64,000 nt of DNA from JAJPKK01 sp963781195 (GTDB lineage: Bacteria; Pseudomonadota; Alphaproteobacteria; Rhizobiales; Xanthobacteraceae). The stretch covers positions 806,001-870,000 of the forward strand of contig CAWAEZ010000008.1 of assembly GCA_963781195.1 (NCBI GenBank), read 5' to 3'. The notes beneath the pieces are model-generated. The model saw only the letters and a list, made by a program, of their open reading frames with translations. It searched no databases and was not told the origin of the DNA. Every line of letters starts with the position of its first letter. Positions within the stretch are counted from its first letter, which is position 1. Position numbers and translations under genes: made by a program. Below, one piece after another: positions 33,734-42,010 of the stretch.

Positions 33734-33853
33734 GGACATTCCTTAGTCTTGCCGGCGCTCCGAGGCAAACCGTCAACGGCCGCGGAGCGGCGCTGCGGCC
33801 GTCAGGTCGGTCGTGAAGCGTCGGTGTGGTTTACGGCCTCTTGGCCGCGCCGG

Positions 33854-34267
33854 TCATTTTGCAGCGAACGTCAGGGCCGTTCCGTTGATGCAGTAGCGCA
33901 GTCCGGTCGGCCGCGGGCCATCGGGGAATACGTGCCCGAGATGGGCATCGCAGGCGGCGCAGCGCACCTCGGTTCGGCGCATGAAGAACGACCCTTCGGG
34001 ATGCTCGGACACCGCGGCCGCCGGGGCGGGGGAGGAAAAGCTCGGCCAACCGGTCCCGGAGTTGAACTTGGCGTCGGAAGAGAACAACGCCGCGCCGCAG
34101 CAGACGCAGCCATAGGTCCCGCTGCGCTTTTCGTCCCGGAACGGGCCGGTAAAGGCGCGTTCGGTGCCGTGCTCGCGGGTGACGTGGTACTGGGCGGGCG
34201 TCAATTGCGCGCGCCATTCCCGGTCCGACCTGACGATGGAAACCGGGGATTTCGTGGACCAACTCAT
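33854..34267 (-). CDS. msrB: Peptide-methionine (R)-S-oxide reductase
   Basis: A 137-residue enzyme repairing methionine-R-sulfoxide. ATG 34267 is nine bases behind GGAGGAA; longer upstream reading is not conserved. Structural zinc cysteines are CVCCGAALF and CAACDAHLGH. The substrate-binding region is FNSGTGWPSF and the catalytic cysteine lies in LRYCINGTALTF. The usual resolving-cysteine position in the N-terminal half is not obvious, so thioredoxin may act directly. No signal peptide. It could be part of oxidative-stress defence with sodB and the oligopeptidase, but no operon is visible. Confidence 0.93.
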   Translation of the reverse strand: MSWSTKSPVSIVRSDREWRAQLTPAQYHVTREHGTERAFTGPFRDEKRSGTYGCVCCGAALFSSDAKFNSGTGWPSFSSPAPAAAVSEHPEGSFFMRRTEVRCAACDAHLGHVFPDGPRPTGLRYCINGTALTFAAK

Positions 34268-34707
34268 TCCGGCTTGTTCCTCCGCTCGGGAATTAGTCGC
34301 GGGCGGCTCCCGGTGACATTGCAGGGAAAATAGTCGGGCCGGGCCTCCGCTCAAATCACGATTTCCCCCTGGACCGTTCATCTCTTGTTGATCGGACGAG
34401 CGCCGCATGCGTGCATTCCCGCGAGGATATAAACCTCTGATATCCATGCGTTTTATGTGTCAGATGCAGCGGCGGCGGAGTGCGTGTTGGTCGCCCGGGG
34501 GCGCTATCGCGGGCTGCCCTGGTCCTGCTCCACGATGAAAGCTCGGTTCTGCTAGTAAAAGTCAGAACAACTTTCGTTCTGTGCTGTGAAAATCTTGTCT
34601 ACAATTGAAAAGAATAGTAAACACAGCCGCAGCGCGTCCAACGATGCTCTGAGTTGAAGCATGATGCCAGCCGCAGGATCGCCAAGAAGTCGCGCGGGGG
34701 AAGTGCC
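34268..34707. other. Long intergenic region upstream of the MucR-like regulator
   Basis: 440 bp without a supported gene. It contains an AT-rich stretch (about 34545-34625) unlike the surrounding GC-rich DNA, including GTAAAAGTC, CTACAATTG and AAAGAATAGTAAAC. This is the likely promoter of the regulator gene and may be an autoregulatory target. msrB is transcribed away on the other side. Confidence 0.6.
34546..34581. promoter_or_regulatory. Alternating GTTCTG / CAGAAC half-sites
   Basis: GTTCTG at 34546-34551, CAGAAC at 34563-34568 and GTTCTG at 34576-34581. They form two overlapping inverted repeats with spacers of 11 and 7 bases, in the AT-rich promoter region 127-162 bp upstream of the MucR-like start. 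This looks like an operator of a dimeric regulator. Confidence 0.5.
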
Positions 34708-35124
34708 ATGAATGACAAGTCCACGAGCAACTATATCGAGCTTACCGCCGACATCGTCTCCGCCTATGTCAGCAACAATCCCGTCCCGGCCGGCGATATT
34801 TCGGCGTTGATCAGTCAGGTTCATTCGGCGTTGATGCGGGTCTCCAACGGACACGGCGAAGTGACGGCCGAGGCGCTCAAGCCGGCGATTGCGGTGAAGA
34901 AGTCGATCACGCCGGAGTATCTCATCTGTCTCGAGGACGGCAAAAAATTCAAATCGCTCAAGCGTCACTTGCGCACGCAATACAACATGACGCCGGAGCA
35001 CTACCGCGAGAAATGGGGTCTCGCGCCGGATTACCCGATGGTGGCGCCGAATTACGCCGAGGCGCGCTCGCAACTCGCCAAACAGATGGGCCTGGGTCAG
35101 CAACGTCCGCGGCGCGCCCGGTAG
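34708..35124 (+). CDS. MucR/Ros-family transcriptional regulator
   Basis: A 138-residue DNA-binding protein. ATG 34708 follows GGGGGAAG. The N-terminal helical domain begins NYIELTADIVSAYVSNNPV, typical of the family. The zinc-finger region is CLEDGKKFKSLKRHLRTQYN followed by MTPEHYREKW and LAPDYPMVAPNYAE. Ligands at the Ros C2H2 positions are Cys74, Asp77, His87 and Gln91, so two canonical ligands (Cys and His) are replaced. Relatives with degenerate or absent zinc sites are known in rhizobia and still bind AT-rich DNA. It probably regulates many genes, including itself via the AT-rich upstream region. Confidence 0.92.
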   Translation: MNDKSTSNYIELTADIVSAYVSNNPVPAGDISALISQVHSALMRVSNGHGEVTAEALKPAIAVKKSITPEYLICLEDGKKFKSLKRHLRTQYNMTPEHYREKWGLAPDYPMVAPNYAEARSQLAKQMGLGQQRPRRAR

Positions 35125-35230
35125 TCTCCGGGCGCGGCTCTCGACCCCGCGGGGGCGTGCAAGACAAATCCGCTTTGCGCCGGCGCTTTCACGCTCCGGC
35201 GCTTTGCGCTCGGGCGCCTCAAGCTCCGCC

Positions 35231-35659
35231 TCAAGCTCCGGCAGCGGTCAACGCGTGGCGGGCGTCGTCGCGGATGCGGCCCACCATGGATTTCAGGCCA
35301 TTGGAGCGCTGCGGCGTGAGATGCTCGCGCAGGCCCAAACGGTCGAACGCGGCGAGCGCGTCGGTCGAAAGGATTTCCTTCGCCGGCTTCTGCGAATACA
35401 TCGCGAACAGGATGGCGATGAGACCGCGCACGATGTGCGCGTCGCTGTCGCCGCCAAAGCTCAGCTCCGGACCTGCCGGGCCGGGCGAGACGTCGGTCGT
35501 GAGCCACACCTGGCTCGCGCAGCCCGGCACCTTGTTGGCGTCGTTTCGCGCTCCTTCGGGCAGGGGCGGCAACGCGCGCCCGAGTTCGATGAGATAGCGG
35601 TACCGATCGTCCCACTCGTCCAGCAGGGCGAAATTGTCGTTGATCTCGTCGATCGTCAT
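35231..35659 (-). CDS. sufE: SufE-family sulfur acceptor protein
   Basis: A 142-residue cytosolic protein that takes persulfide sulfur from a SufS-type cysteine desulfurase for Fe-S cluster assembly. The start MTIDEINDNFALLDEWDDRY fits the family. The acceptor cysteine is in NKVPGCASQVWL (about residue 47), and SFGGDSDAHIVRGLIAILFA matches the helix next to it. No suf cluster is adjacent, so this is a stand-alone copy. It may share the minus-strand transcript region with the DUF5330-like gene, 143 bp upstream. Confidence 0.92.
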   Translation of the reverse strand: MTIDEINDNFALLDEWDDRYRYLIELGRALPPLPEGARNDANKVPGCASQVWLTTDVSPGPAGPELSFGGDSDAHIVRGLIAILFAMYSQKPAKEILSTDALAAFDRLGLREHLTPQRSNGLKSMVGRIRDDARHALTAAGA

Positions 35660-35802
35660 GATGTCCCGGCTGAAATCCTGGGCCGTCGCGTCCGCCTTTT
35701 AGATAAGCCGCGTCGCCGCCGATGGCCAGCCGGGAAACAGCCCGGCGGATCGGACGCCGGGAGTGGAACTCCCTGATCGCCCGTCTCCGCCAGAGCCTCG
35801 TG

Positions 35803-36213
35803 TCAGATCGCGCCCTTGTGCCGCGGGCCGCGCCAGACCGGCGACAGGTCGGCGGACGTCAAGGTGTTCTGCGAAACCTCCATCGAAGCGGATGGCACGG
35901 CGCCGGTATCCTCGGTCGCGCTTTCGGTCTTGCTGTCGGCCCTGGCGAGTTTCTCGCCGACCATTCCGTACAGCATCTTGGCGCCGGCCTGCGCACGCTG
36001 GCCGATTGCCGAGGCGAGATGCACGCCTGCCTCGCAGGCCTTGGGCTGGCGGCTGCAGAACTGGATCATGTCGCCGAACGTCTGGGACGCGGCGGTCACC
36101 GCGTCGGTCGCTTCCAGCCCCGACGCGGCGGGCGCCGAAGCTTTCGGTCCGAAGGACGGCAACAGCGCGAGCACGATCGCCATCCAGAACGCCGTTCGCA
36201 AGAGGAACATCAT
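35803..36213 (-). CDS. DUF5330-like secreted or membrane-anchored protein
   Basis: A 136-residue protein with two adjacent start codons, ATG 36213 and 36210; the upstream AGGAC favours 36213. The N-terminal helix FLLRTAFWMAIVLALLPSFG is a signal peptide or anchor. The middle contains SQTFGDMIQFCSRQPKACEA, with two cysteines likely to form a disulfide, then GVHLASAIGQRAQAGAKMLY. The C-terminal part is polar with TLTSADLSPVWRGP, a tail seen in DUF5330 proteins. Function unknown. Confidence 0.75.
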   Translation of the reverse strand: MMFLLRTAFWMAIVLALLPSFGPKASAPAASGLEATDAVTAASQTFGDMIQFCSRQPKACEAGVHLASAIGQRAQAGAKMLYGMVGEKLARADSKTESATEDTGAVPSASMEVSQNTLTSADLSPVWRGPRHKGAI

Positions 36214-36591
36214 GGTCCTGCCCTTTGCTTTCCTCCACCCGCAATCCCCACATCCGGTATAGCGAAGACGCCTCAAAATCGCGTTCGGCGGATTCGCTAA
36301 ATCTTCGGAAAAACTGCCGAAAATTCTCCGACAATTTTATCGATTGCGGACACCATGCGGCACCTGTCAATTTCGACAGTCCGGTCACCTCCTGTTCACC
36401 ATGCGGCCGCCGCGGCAACGACCCGTTCACCATGCGCGGGAATTCATTGGCCGCAGCATCGTGGTTGCAGCCCCGGCCGGCGGGTTCTGCGCTTTGCCCG
36501 CCGTCGTCCTTAGCACTCGCTTAATGGGCCTTTGCCACGATCCCTCCAACGACAATGGGGTGAACGTCCACAGCGGACGGGTCGAGGCCAC
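36214..36591. other. Intergenic region between divergent DUF5330-like gene and sensor kinase gene
   Basis: 378 bp without a supported gene. The part nearest the DUF5330-like gene (36270-36350) is AT-richer. GTTCACCATGCG occurs twice about 35 bases apart (near 36391 and 36426), and a tail-to-tail GAATTCATTG patch follows. This is likely the divergent promoter zone. I see no RNA gene. Confidence 0.5.
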
Positions 36592-38415
36592 GTGAAACCG
36601 TCGCAAGCCATCGGGGACTATCTGGACGGCCTCGTGCATCCTTCTGCGCGCTCCGACACCCTGCAGACAGCCCGCCATCGGGCCTTCATCGCGCCGCGTC
36701 TGATCGCCGGCCTCGCGATGCTCGCGGTGCTGCCGGTGCTGCTCGCCATCGGCGAGGTTCCGGGTCCGCTCGAACTCGTGCTCCTGGTGTGGACGGTGGT
36801 GCCGCTCGCCGTCGCCTGCTACCTGTCGCGGACCGGCCGTTACGAGACCGCCTCGATGATATCCGTGGCGGCGCTCGCCCTCATCGCCGCCGTGATCGGA
36901 TTCGCGTCGGGCGGCATCAACTCCATCGCGGCCCTGTGGCTCGGGCTGATCGTGCTGGAGGGAACGGTGGCGGCGTCGCCGCGGGTGAGCGTCCTCGCGA
37001 CCCTGCTGGCGCTCGCCACAGCCGCGCTGCTTCTGCTCGCCGCGCGGGCCGGGGATGTTTCCGCAACCCCGCTGTCGCCGGCCTCGGTTGCGACCGGCGT
37101 CGTGTCGGCCTTGCTTTACGCGATCGCCATCGCGTTTGCGGCCGAACGAGTCGCTCGCGCCGCGACCCATCGGTCGACCGGAGAAGCCGAGCGCTTGGGC
37201 CTGCTGGCCGGTCACATGAGCGATGTGATCACCCGCCACGACGCTGCTGGGCGCGTGCTGTCGGTTTCTCCCAATGTGCAGGATATCCTCGGCATCGGTG
37301 CGAGCGAGGCGCAGGGATTGGGCCTCCTCGACCGCGTCCACACGGCCGACCGGGCGGCGTTCCGCGGCGCGCTCTGCGACGCGGCGGCGAGAGGGGTGAG
37401 CGGCAGCATCGACTTCCGCCTTCGCCGTTCGCAGCTCGGCGACGACACCGGCTTCACCTGGATCAGCATGCAATGCAAGTCGTTGCCGGAGGGTGCTGGC
37501 GCTGGCCAGGAAGTCGTCGCGGTGATGCGTGAGGCGTCGCGGCAAAAGGCCCAGGAACAGGCGTTGAACGAAGCGCGCGGGGAGATGGAGCGCAGCCATG
37601 CCGGCAGGAGCAAGTTCCTGGCGGTACTGAGCCATGACCTGCGTACGCCTCTCAACGCGATCATCGGATTCTCCGAAATGCTGGCGAATGCCGACGAGAC
37701 GCGCATGGACGGCGACCGCCGCCGCGAATACGGGCGGCTCATCAACGAGGCGGGCTGTCATCTGCTGACGGTGGTAAACGGCATCCAGGACGTCTCCCGG
37801 ATGGAGACCGGCGAATTCGAGATCGCGCCGGAACGCTGCAGGCCGGCACCGGTCATCGCGGGGGCCTGCGAAGCGCTCGCGCCCCGGGCACGGGGTCTCG
37901 GAATCGCTCTGCACTGCCGGGTCCCCCAAGACCTGCCGGAGGTGCTCGCAGATCCGCAGGCGCTCGGGCAGATCGTGACCAATCTCGTGATCAACGCGCT
38001 CAAATTCACTCACCGCGGCGGCGCGGTGACGATCGAGGCGCGGTGCGGCAGCGAGGCCCTCGTGCTTTCGGTAGCCGATACCGGGGCCGGCAGCGCGCCC
38101 GAGCGCTTCGGCCGGCTTGGGGATCCGTTCTTCCAGGTCCGCGGATCCCATGCCCGTACCCACGAGGCCGGCGGCCTCGGACTATCGATCGTCAAAGGGC
38201 TGGTCGATCTGCATGGCGGTGAGGTCGACGTGTGCAGCCGGGTCGGCGAGGGCACGCGGGTCACGATGCGCCTGCCGCTCGACGGCACCGGCCGTCCGCT
38301 CGCCGAACCGGCCCGCAAGTCCGATCGGCCGGGATATTCCGGAGAGTCCGCCGTTGCATCGCCCGCCCGGGCGATGCCGGCCCGTTTCCAGGCTGCGATG
38401 AGGAAAAGTGCGTGA
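36592..38415 (+). CDS. Membrane sensor histidine kinase with PAS domain (DivJ-like layout)
   Basis: A 607-residue protein. GTG 36592 follows GGTCGAGG; an ATG 60 bases upstream is less likely. About six N-terminal helices lie between residues 30 and 190, then a PAS-like domain begins SDVITRHDAAGRVLSVSPNV. The phosphoacceptor motif is FLAVLSHDLRTPLNAIIGFS. The ATP-binding boxes are N (NLVINALKFT), G1 (DTGAGSAP) and G2 (GGLGLSIVKG), then a C-terminal tail. The 6-TM/PAS/HisKA plan resembles DivJ-type cell-cycle kinases, but identity is not shown. It overlaps the next gene by 4 bp (GTGA), so they are coupled. Confidence 0.85.
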   Translation: MKPSQAIGDYLDGLVHPSARSDTLQTARHRAFIAPRLIAGLAMLAVLPVLLAIGEVPGPLELVLLVWTVVPLAVACYLSRTGRYETASMISVAALALIAAVIGFASGGINSIAALWLGLIVLEGTVAASPRVSVLATLLALATAALLLLAARAGDVSATPLSPASVATGVVSALLYAIAIAFAAERVARAATHRSTGEAERLGLLAGHMSDVITRHDAAGRVLSVSPNVQDILGIGASEAQGLGLLDRVHTADRAAFRGALCDAAARGVSGSIDFRLRRSQLGDDTGFTWISMQCKSLPEGAGAGQEVVAVMREASRQKAQEQALNEARGEMERSHAGRSKFLAVLSHDLRTPLNAIIGFSEMLANADETRMDGDRRREYGRLINEAGCHLLTVVNGIQDVSRMETGEFEIAPERCRPAPVIAGACEALAPRARGLGIALHCRVPQDLPEVLADPQALGQIVTNLVINALKFTHRGGAVTIEARCGSEALVLSVADTGAGSAPERFGRLGDPFFQVRGSHARTHEAGGLGLSIVKGLVDLHGGEVDVCSRVGEGTRVTMRLPLDGTGRPLAEPARKSDRPGYSGESAVASPARAMPARFQAAMRKSA

Positions 38416-39008
38416 AAAAAATGAGTGCGTTGCGCAACATCGCAGAGTTCTGCAAGGGCGTGCTCGCGACGCAGGTGCTGGGCCGTCTGCCGTCGACGTT
38501 TGGCTTTTTGATGCGGCATCGCCGCGACCTGTTCGGCGGACTGGTTGCACTCTGCGCCGTGACCGTCATCCTGGTGAATGGCCTCTTCATGCAATCGGGG
38601 CCGCACCCGGCGCCGATCTTCGCGGTCAAGCCGCTGCCCGTGGTGGCGAATGAGCCGACCGGCGCCGTGTTGCCGCGACCGCGCCCGGTTTCGACGGAGA
38701 CCATGAATCTCGCTGCGGTGAAGATCGATCCGGTGCCGCTGCCGCTGCCGCGCCCGCGCGTGCAGCCGGTCGCTGCGCACAGCGATCCGATCGCCGACCT
38801 CATCGCTCCGCCCCATCCGCTCAGCGCCGTGCAGCGTGCGCTCAATGAATACGGCTATGGACCGATCAAGGCGAACGGCGTCTACGACGATGCCACCCGC
38901 GCTGCGATCACGAGGTTCGAGAAGGACCACAACCTGCCGCCGACCGGCCAGATCACGCCGCGCTTCCGCCATGAGCTCGCCGCCGCGACCGGCCGTCCGG
39001 TGGATTGA
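38412..39008 (+). CDS. Peptidoglycan-binding domain protein, single membrane anchor
   Basis: A 198-residue protein. GTG 38412 overlaps the kinase stop and has AGGAAAA upstream. One helix (LFGGLVALCAVTVILVNGLF, about 39-60) separates a basic cytoplasmic tail from a periplasmic proline-rich linker (VPLPLPRPR). The C-terminal PG_binding_1 domain is LSAVQRALNEYGYGPIKANGVYDDATRAAITRFEKDHN and TGQITPRFRHELAA. This anchors the protein to the cell wall. Its translational coupling to a DivJ-like kinase suggests joint control of growth or envelope, an inference from position only. Confidence 0.8.
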   Translation: MKKMSALRNIAEFCKGVLATQVLGRLPSTFGFLMRHRRDLFGGLVALCAVTVILVNGLFMQSGPHPAPIFAVKPLPVVANEPTGAVLPRPRPVSTETMNLAAVKIDPVPLPLPRPRVQPVAAHSDPIADLIAPPHPLSAVQRALNEYGYGPIKANGVYDDATRAAITRFEKDHNLPPTGQITPRFRHELAAATGRPVD

Positions 39009-39044
39009 TTTGCCACCGCAAGGCCGGACGCCTATGCATCATGC

Positions 39045-39392
39045 ATGCGTCTGAAATCGGGACTATGGGTCGCCGCCTATATCAGGCGGTGCAACGTCGA
39101 GGGCCTGTTCGCTGCGGTGCGCCGGCGCGGCGCCGACGAGGCGGGAGCGATCTTCATCAAGATCAACCGCCTCGACGGGACCGCTGATCTCTACGGTCCC
39201 GCCCCGCAGTCCGCCTTTGCCGAGCAGAGTCCGACCGACCGGGTGTTCAGCGCGGCGCTCAACGCGATGCCGGCGGCCGAGGAGCAGGTCGAAGCCTATC
39301 TCGCAAAGCAGATCCGCTTCGACCCCGACGTCTGGATCATCGAAAGCGAAGATCGCGGCGGCCGGCACTTTCTCGATCGGATCGTGAAGTGA
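39045..39392 (+). CDS. DUF1491 protein
   Basis: A 115-residue protein beginning MRLKSGLWVAAYIRRCNVEG. Sequence landmarks are RRRGADEAGAIFIKINRLDG, LYGPAPQS, and a C-terminal QIRFDPDVWIIESEDRGGRH. These match the DUF1491 family of alphaproteobacteria (function unknown). The 3' end overlaps the convergent DUF2336 gene by 56 bp. It may be a third cistron after the peptidoglycan-binding gene (gap 36 bp). Confidence 0.88.
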   Translation: MRLKSGLWVAAYIRRCNVEGLFAAVRRRGADEAGAIFIKINRLDGTADLYGPAPQSAFAEQSPTDRVFSAALNAMPAAEEQVEAYLAKQIRFDPDVWIIESEDRGGRHFLDRIVK

Positions 39393-40365
39393 CGCCGCGC
39401 TCCCCGATGCGCGCGGACAGCTCGCTGAACCGCGCCCGCAGGCCGAGCGGCGTGTGCCCGACATCGGTTGCGTCTTGCGGAGCGCCGACCGCCGCTGGCG
39501 CGGCCGCTTGCTCGCGCGGTGCCTTCTCGCGCCACAGCGACATGAGCCGAACGGCGACGGTGCGGTCGAGCGCGTAGTAGAGATCGGTGAGGTCGTACAC
39601 CCGGGAGACCGAGTGGCCGACGGCGGGATTGACGAGCAAAAGCATCCGCTGCAGGACCGCGATGGGAATCCCCGCCGCCATCGCCGCCACGACGAGGGGT
39701 TCGCCCGAGCGATCGTTGATGATCCGCTCGCACAACGCGGGGGACGTGTCGAACACCCGCTCGCATTCGCGGATCAGCTCGCCAATCCGGCCCGCAATGG
39801 TCGCGGCGTCGAGCCGCTCGCAATCAGGCCGCGGGCCTTCGGCCGTCGCGGCTACGCTCTCGCCGTCGTGGGCCTTGGCGAGCATTGCCAAGAGCTCGCC
39901 TCGTCCGGCCGCCGTCGCGGCGAAGAAGGCCTCGCCATGATCGACGGGCGCGGTCGGCGCGGCGGGAACGTTCCCCCCGGGGGCATCGGTCTGGCGCGCA
40001 GGAGCCACGATCATCGGGGCCAGCCGGGGGCTCGACGGCGGTTGCGACGCCGGAACCAGGGTCACGACATCCTGCCGGGCGGCAACGTCTTGCGCGGGCA
40101 CCCTGGAGGCGGCGCGGCCGATGATTTCGATCGGCGCGGTGGGGTGGTCGCGCAGCACGCTGATGACGGTCTCGCGGGTGCCTTCGTCGACCATGTCGAT
40201 GAGGCGCTGAGCGAGCTCGGCATATTGCCGTTTCTCGTGCTCGGTGTGGGTCGTGCGTTCAACGTAGAGCGCGGTCAGCGCGAGAAGCAGTCGCGCCTTG
40301 ATGTCATGGCCGGGGCGATCGGCGAGGCCGATCAGGGTTCTGGTGTCGAAGGCGATGGCGGTCAC
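39337..40365 (-). CDS. DUF2336 protein
   Basis: A 342-residue soluble protein. GTG 40365 is preferred because GGGGGGAA lies just upstream; ATG 40398 would add 11 residues. The helical N-terminal part (KARLLLALTALYVER, KRQYAELAQRLIDMVDEGTR, ETVISVLRDHPTAPIEII) and the later GRIGELIRECERVFDTSPAL fit DUF2336, a HEAT-like helical repeat family common in alphaproteobacteria. Some members associate with stalk or cell-cycle signalling, but function is unknown. The C-terminal 19 codons lie over the DUF1491 gene on the other strand. Confidence 0.85.
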   Translation of the reverse strand: MTAIAFDTRTLIGLADRPGHDIKARLLLALTALYVERTTHTEHEKRQYAELAQRLIDMVDEGTRETVISVLRDHPTAPIEIIGRAASRVPAQDVAARQDVVTLVPASQPPSSPRLAPMIVAPARQTDAPGGNVPAAPTAPVDHGEAFFAATAAGRGELLAMLAKAHDGESVAATAEGPRPDCERLDAATIAGRIGELIRECERVFDTSPALCERIINDRSGEPLVVAAMAAGIPIAVLQRMLLLVNPAVGHSVSRVYDLTDLYYALDRTVAVRLMSLWREKAPREQAAAPAAVGAPQDATDVGHTPLGLRARFSELSARIGERGVTSRSDRESAGRRDLRFR

Positions 40366-40553
40366 GCGGTTCCCCCCATTTGCGGGACGCAGGGACATTC
40401 GAAAATGCGGAATCCGCGCTGTTATAGCGGCCGGCGCTTAGCGCCGCGTTAACCTCAACGATCCGCTAAATGGATTCGATCACTGACTGCGCTCGTCGCG
40501 GGAGAATTTCCCTTCCACCGACGGTCTTTGACCATAATCGGCAAGGACCGCGT

Positions 40554-41045
40554 TCATGGTTCGTGGTCCGGCATCGCGACATAGATCAGCACCATCAGGA
40601 TCGTGACGAAGAAACGGAAGGCGTCCGGCACGCCGTTCCACTTCGGCGACATCCACATGCCGAACCACTCGCCGCCGATCGACATGAAGCCGACCTGCCA
40701 GATCAGAAAGCCGAGCGTCAGCCCGGCGACGGCGAAGCCCTTGGCGCGGTTGAAGGCGTGCGGATCCGAATGGGCGAACAGCATCCGCGCGGCGCCGATC
40801 CAGCACAGGAGCGCGGTCGCGCTCTCCGCCGCGATGATCAGGAGATAGGCGGCAGTTTGCAAGGTGGGATTTTCGATGCTGCGATATCGTATCGTCGAGG
40901 TTTCGAAAATCGTATCCATGGCGAGGACATGTTGCACGAAGGCCCGGTTGGTCCCGTAGTCGGTGATGTTGCCGAATGCGACGAGGCTGGCGAAGAATGC
41001 AATCGCCGCCACCGTGCCGGTCTTCGACAGGCGGATGATGCGCAT
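40554..41045 (-). CDS. DUF2165 membrane protein
   Basis: A 163-residue integral membrane protein. ATG 41045 has AGGAG upstream. Four helices are visible: TVAAIAFFASLVAFGNITDY, LLIIAAESATALLCWIGAAR, GFAVAGLTLGFLIWQVGFM and FRFFVTILMVLIYVAM. The loop with NRAFVQHVLAMDTIFETSTI is characteristic of DUF2165 (predicted small integral membrane proteins). Function is unknown. It is monocistronic: DUF2336 is 188 bp away, and a porin terminator lies upstream. Confidence 0.9.
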   Translation of the reverse strand: MRIIRLSKTGTVAAIAFFASLVAFGNITDYGTNRAFVQHVLAMDTIFETSTIRYRSIENPTLQTAAYLLIIAAESATALLCWIGAARMLFAHSDPHAFNRAKGFAVAGLTLGFLIWQVGFMSIGGEWFGMWMSPKWNGVPDAFRFFVTILMVLIYVAMPDHEP

Positions 41046-41163
41046 GTTCCAATTCTCCTGTTCGACGCGGGCTGGCGTGCCCCTGCCTGTTTCCCGCGCG
41101 GCGCGGGTCGGGGAAGCGGACGACTGCTTCCGCCGCCACGCTTGCAATCAGGGAGGCGGCAAG

Positions 41164-41189
41164 CAAAAGGCCCCGGCGAACCGGGGCCT
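41164..41189 (-). terminator. Intrinsic terminator of the porin gene
   Basis: Stem AGGCCCCGG (41168-41176) and CCGGGGCCT (41181-41189) with loop CGAA. In the minus-strand transcript the hairpin is followed by a TTTT-rich run (from 41167 downwards). It is 33 bp past the porin stop. Confidence 0.85.
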
Positions 41190-41221
41190 CCTTGCCGCGC
41201 CGTCCCTGTGTTATGAGTTTA

Positions 41222-42010
41222 TCACCAAAAATTCGGGGCGAAGCGCCAGTTCAGGCCCGCCTTGAATTCGTTGATGTGCTGCGCGTTCTGCAGTCCGGCC
41301 GAAATCCCGATCGCAGGGCCGCCGGCGACGACCGCGCCGTTGATGGCCACGTTCTTGGTGCCGAAGTCGAGATAATCGTACTCGGCCTTGACCGACCAAT
41401 TCTGCCAGAACGCCCACTCGATGCCGGTCCCGACCGTCCATCCGGTTTGGATGGCGCTGCCGGTGCCGGAGAAGCGTGCCGCGCCGGCGGGGAATGCCCA
41501 CGTTTCAGTATAGTCGGTATTGGCCCAGGCGACGCCGGCCTTGCCGTAGAGCAACCAGTTGTCGTGCGCGATGCCGACGCGGCTGGTCGTGGTTGCGATC
41601 CAGTTGGTGTCGGCCGTCGACAGCCGACTGGCGGAGCCTGCAGGAAGCAGCGGCGCGCCGAAGCTCGAGGTGCTCGTGCCGTTGACCTTGCCCCAGACGA
41701 TGTCGCCTTCCCAGCCGACCACGAGGTTGCCGAACTGATAGTTCGATCCGCCCTCGACGCCGCCGACGAAGCCGCTGCTGCTCGTGGTCTGGATCACCGG
41801 AACGCCGATGGCGGTGCCGAGAACGCCGAGGCCGGGGACCGAAGTGTCGTTGTTGGCCCAGGCGCCACCGGCCACCCCGCCGATATACGTGCCGCTCCAA
41901 TCGTATGTGGAAACCGGCGCGATCGACCTGAGCGGCATGTCTGCCGCGAACGCACCCGCCGACGCCAGGAGCGCGGCAAGGGCCGCGCCTGCTGCAATTC
42001 CATGTTTCAT
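41222..42010 (-). CDS. Outer-membrane beta-barrel porin (Omp25/Omp31 type)
   Basis: A 262-residue outer-membrane protein. Residues 1-22 are a signal peptide (GAALAALLASAGAFAA). The mature start DMPLRSIAPVSTYDWSGTYI and the repeated aromatic strands (YIGGVAGGAWANND, EGDIVWGKV, NWLLYGKAGVAWANTDY, VKAEYDYLDFGTKN) are typical of this family. It ends in the outer-membrane sorting pattern with C-terminal aromatic (WRFAPNFW). GGGAGGGGG precedes the ATG. Followed by a strong terminator. Confidence 0.93.
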   Translation of the reverse strand: MKHGIAAGAALAALLASAGAFAADMPLRSIAPVSTYDWSGTYIGGVAGGAWANNDTSVPGLGVLGTAIGVPVIQTTSSSGFVGGVEGGSNYQFGNLVVGWEGDIVWGKVNGTSTSSFGAPLLPAGSASRLSTADTNWIATTTSRVGIAHDNWLLYGKAGVAWANTDYTETWAFPAGAARFSGTGSAIQTGWTVGTGIEWAFWQNWSVKAEYDYLDFGTKNVAINGAVVAGGPAIGISAGLQNAQHINEFKAGLNWRFAPNFW

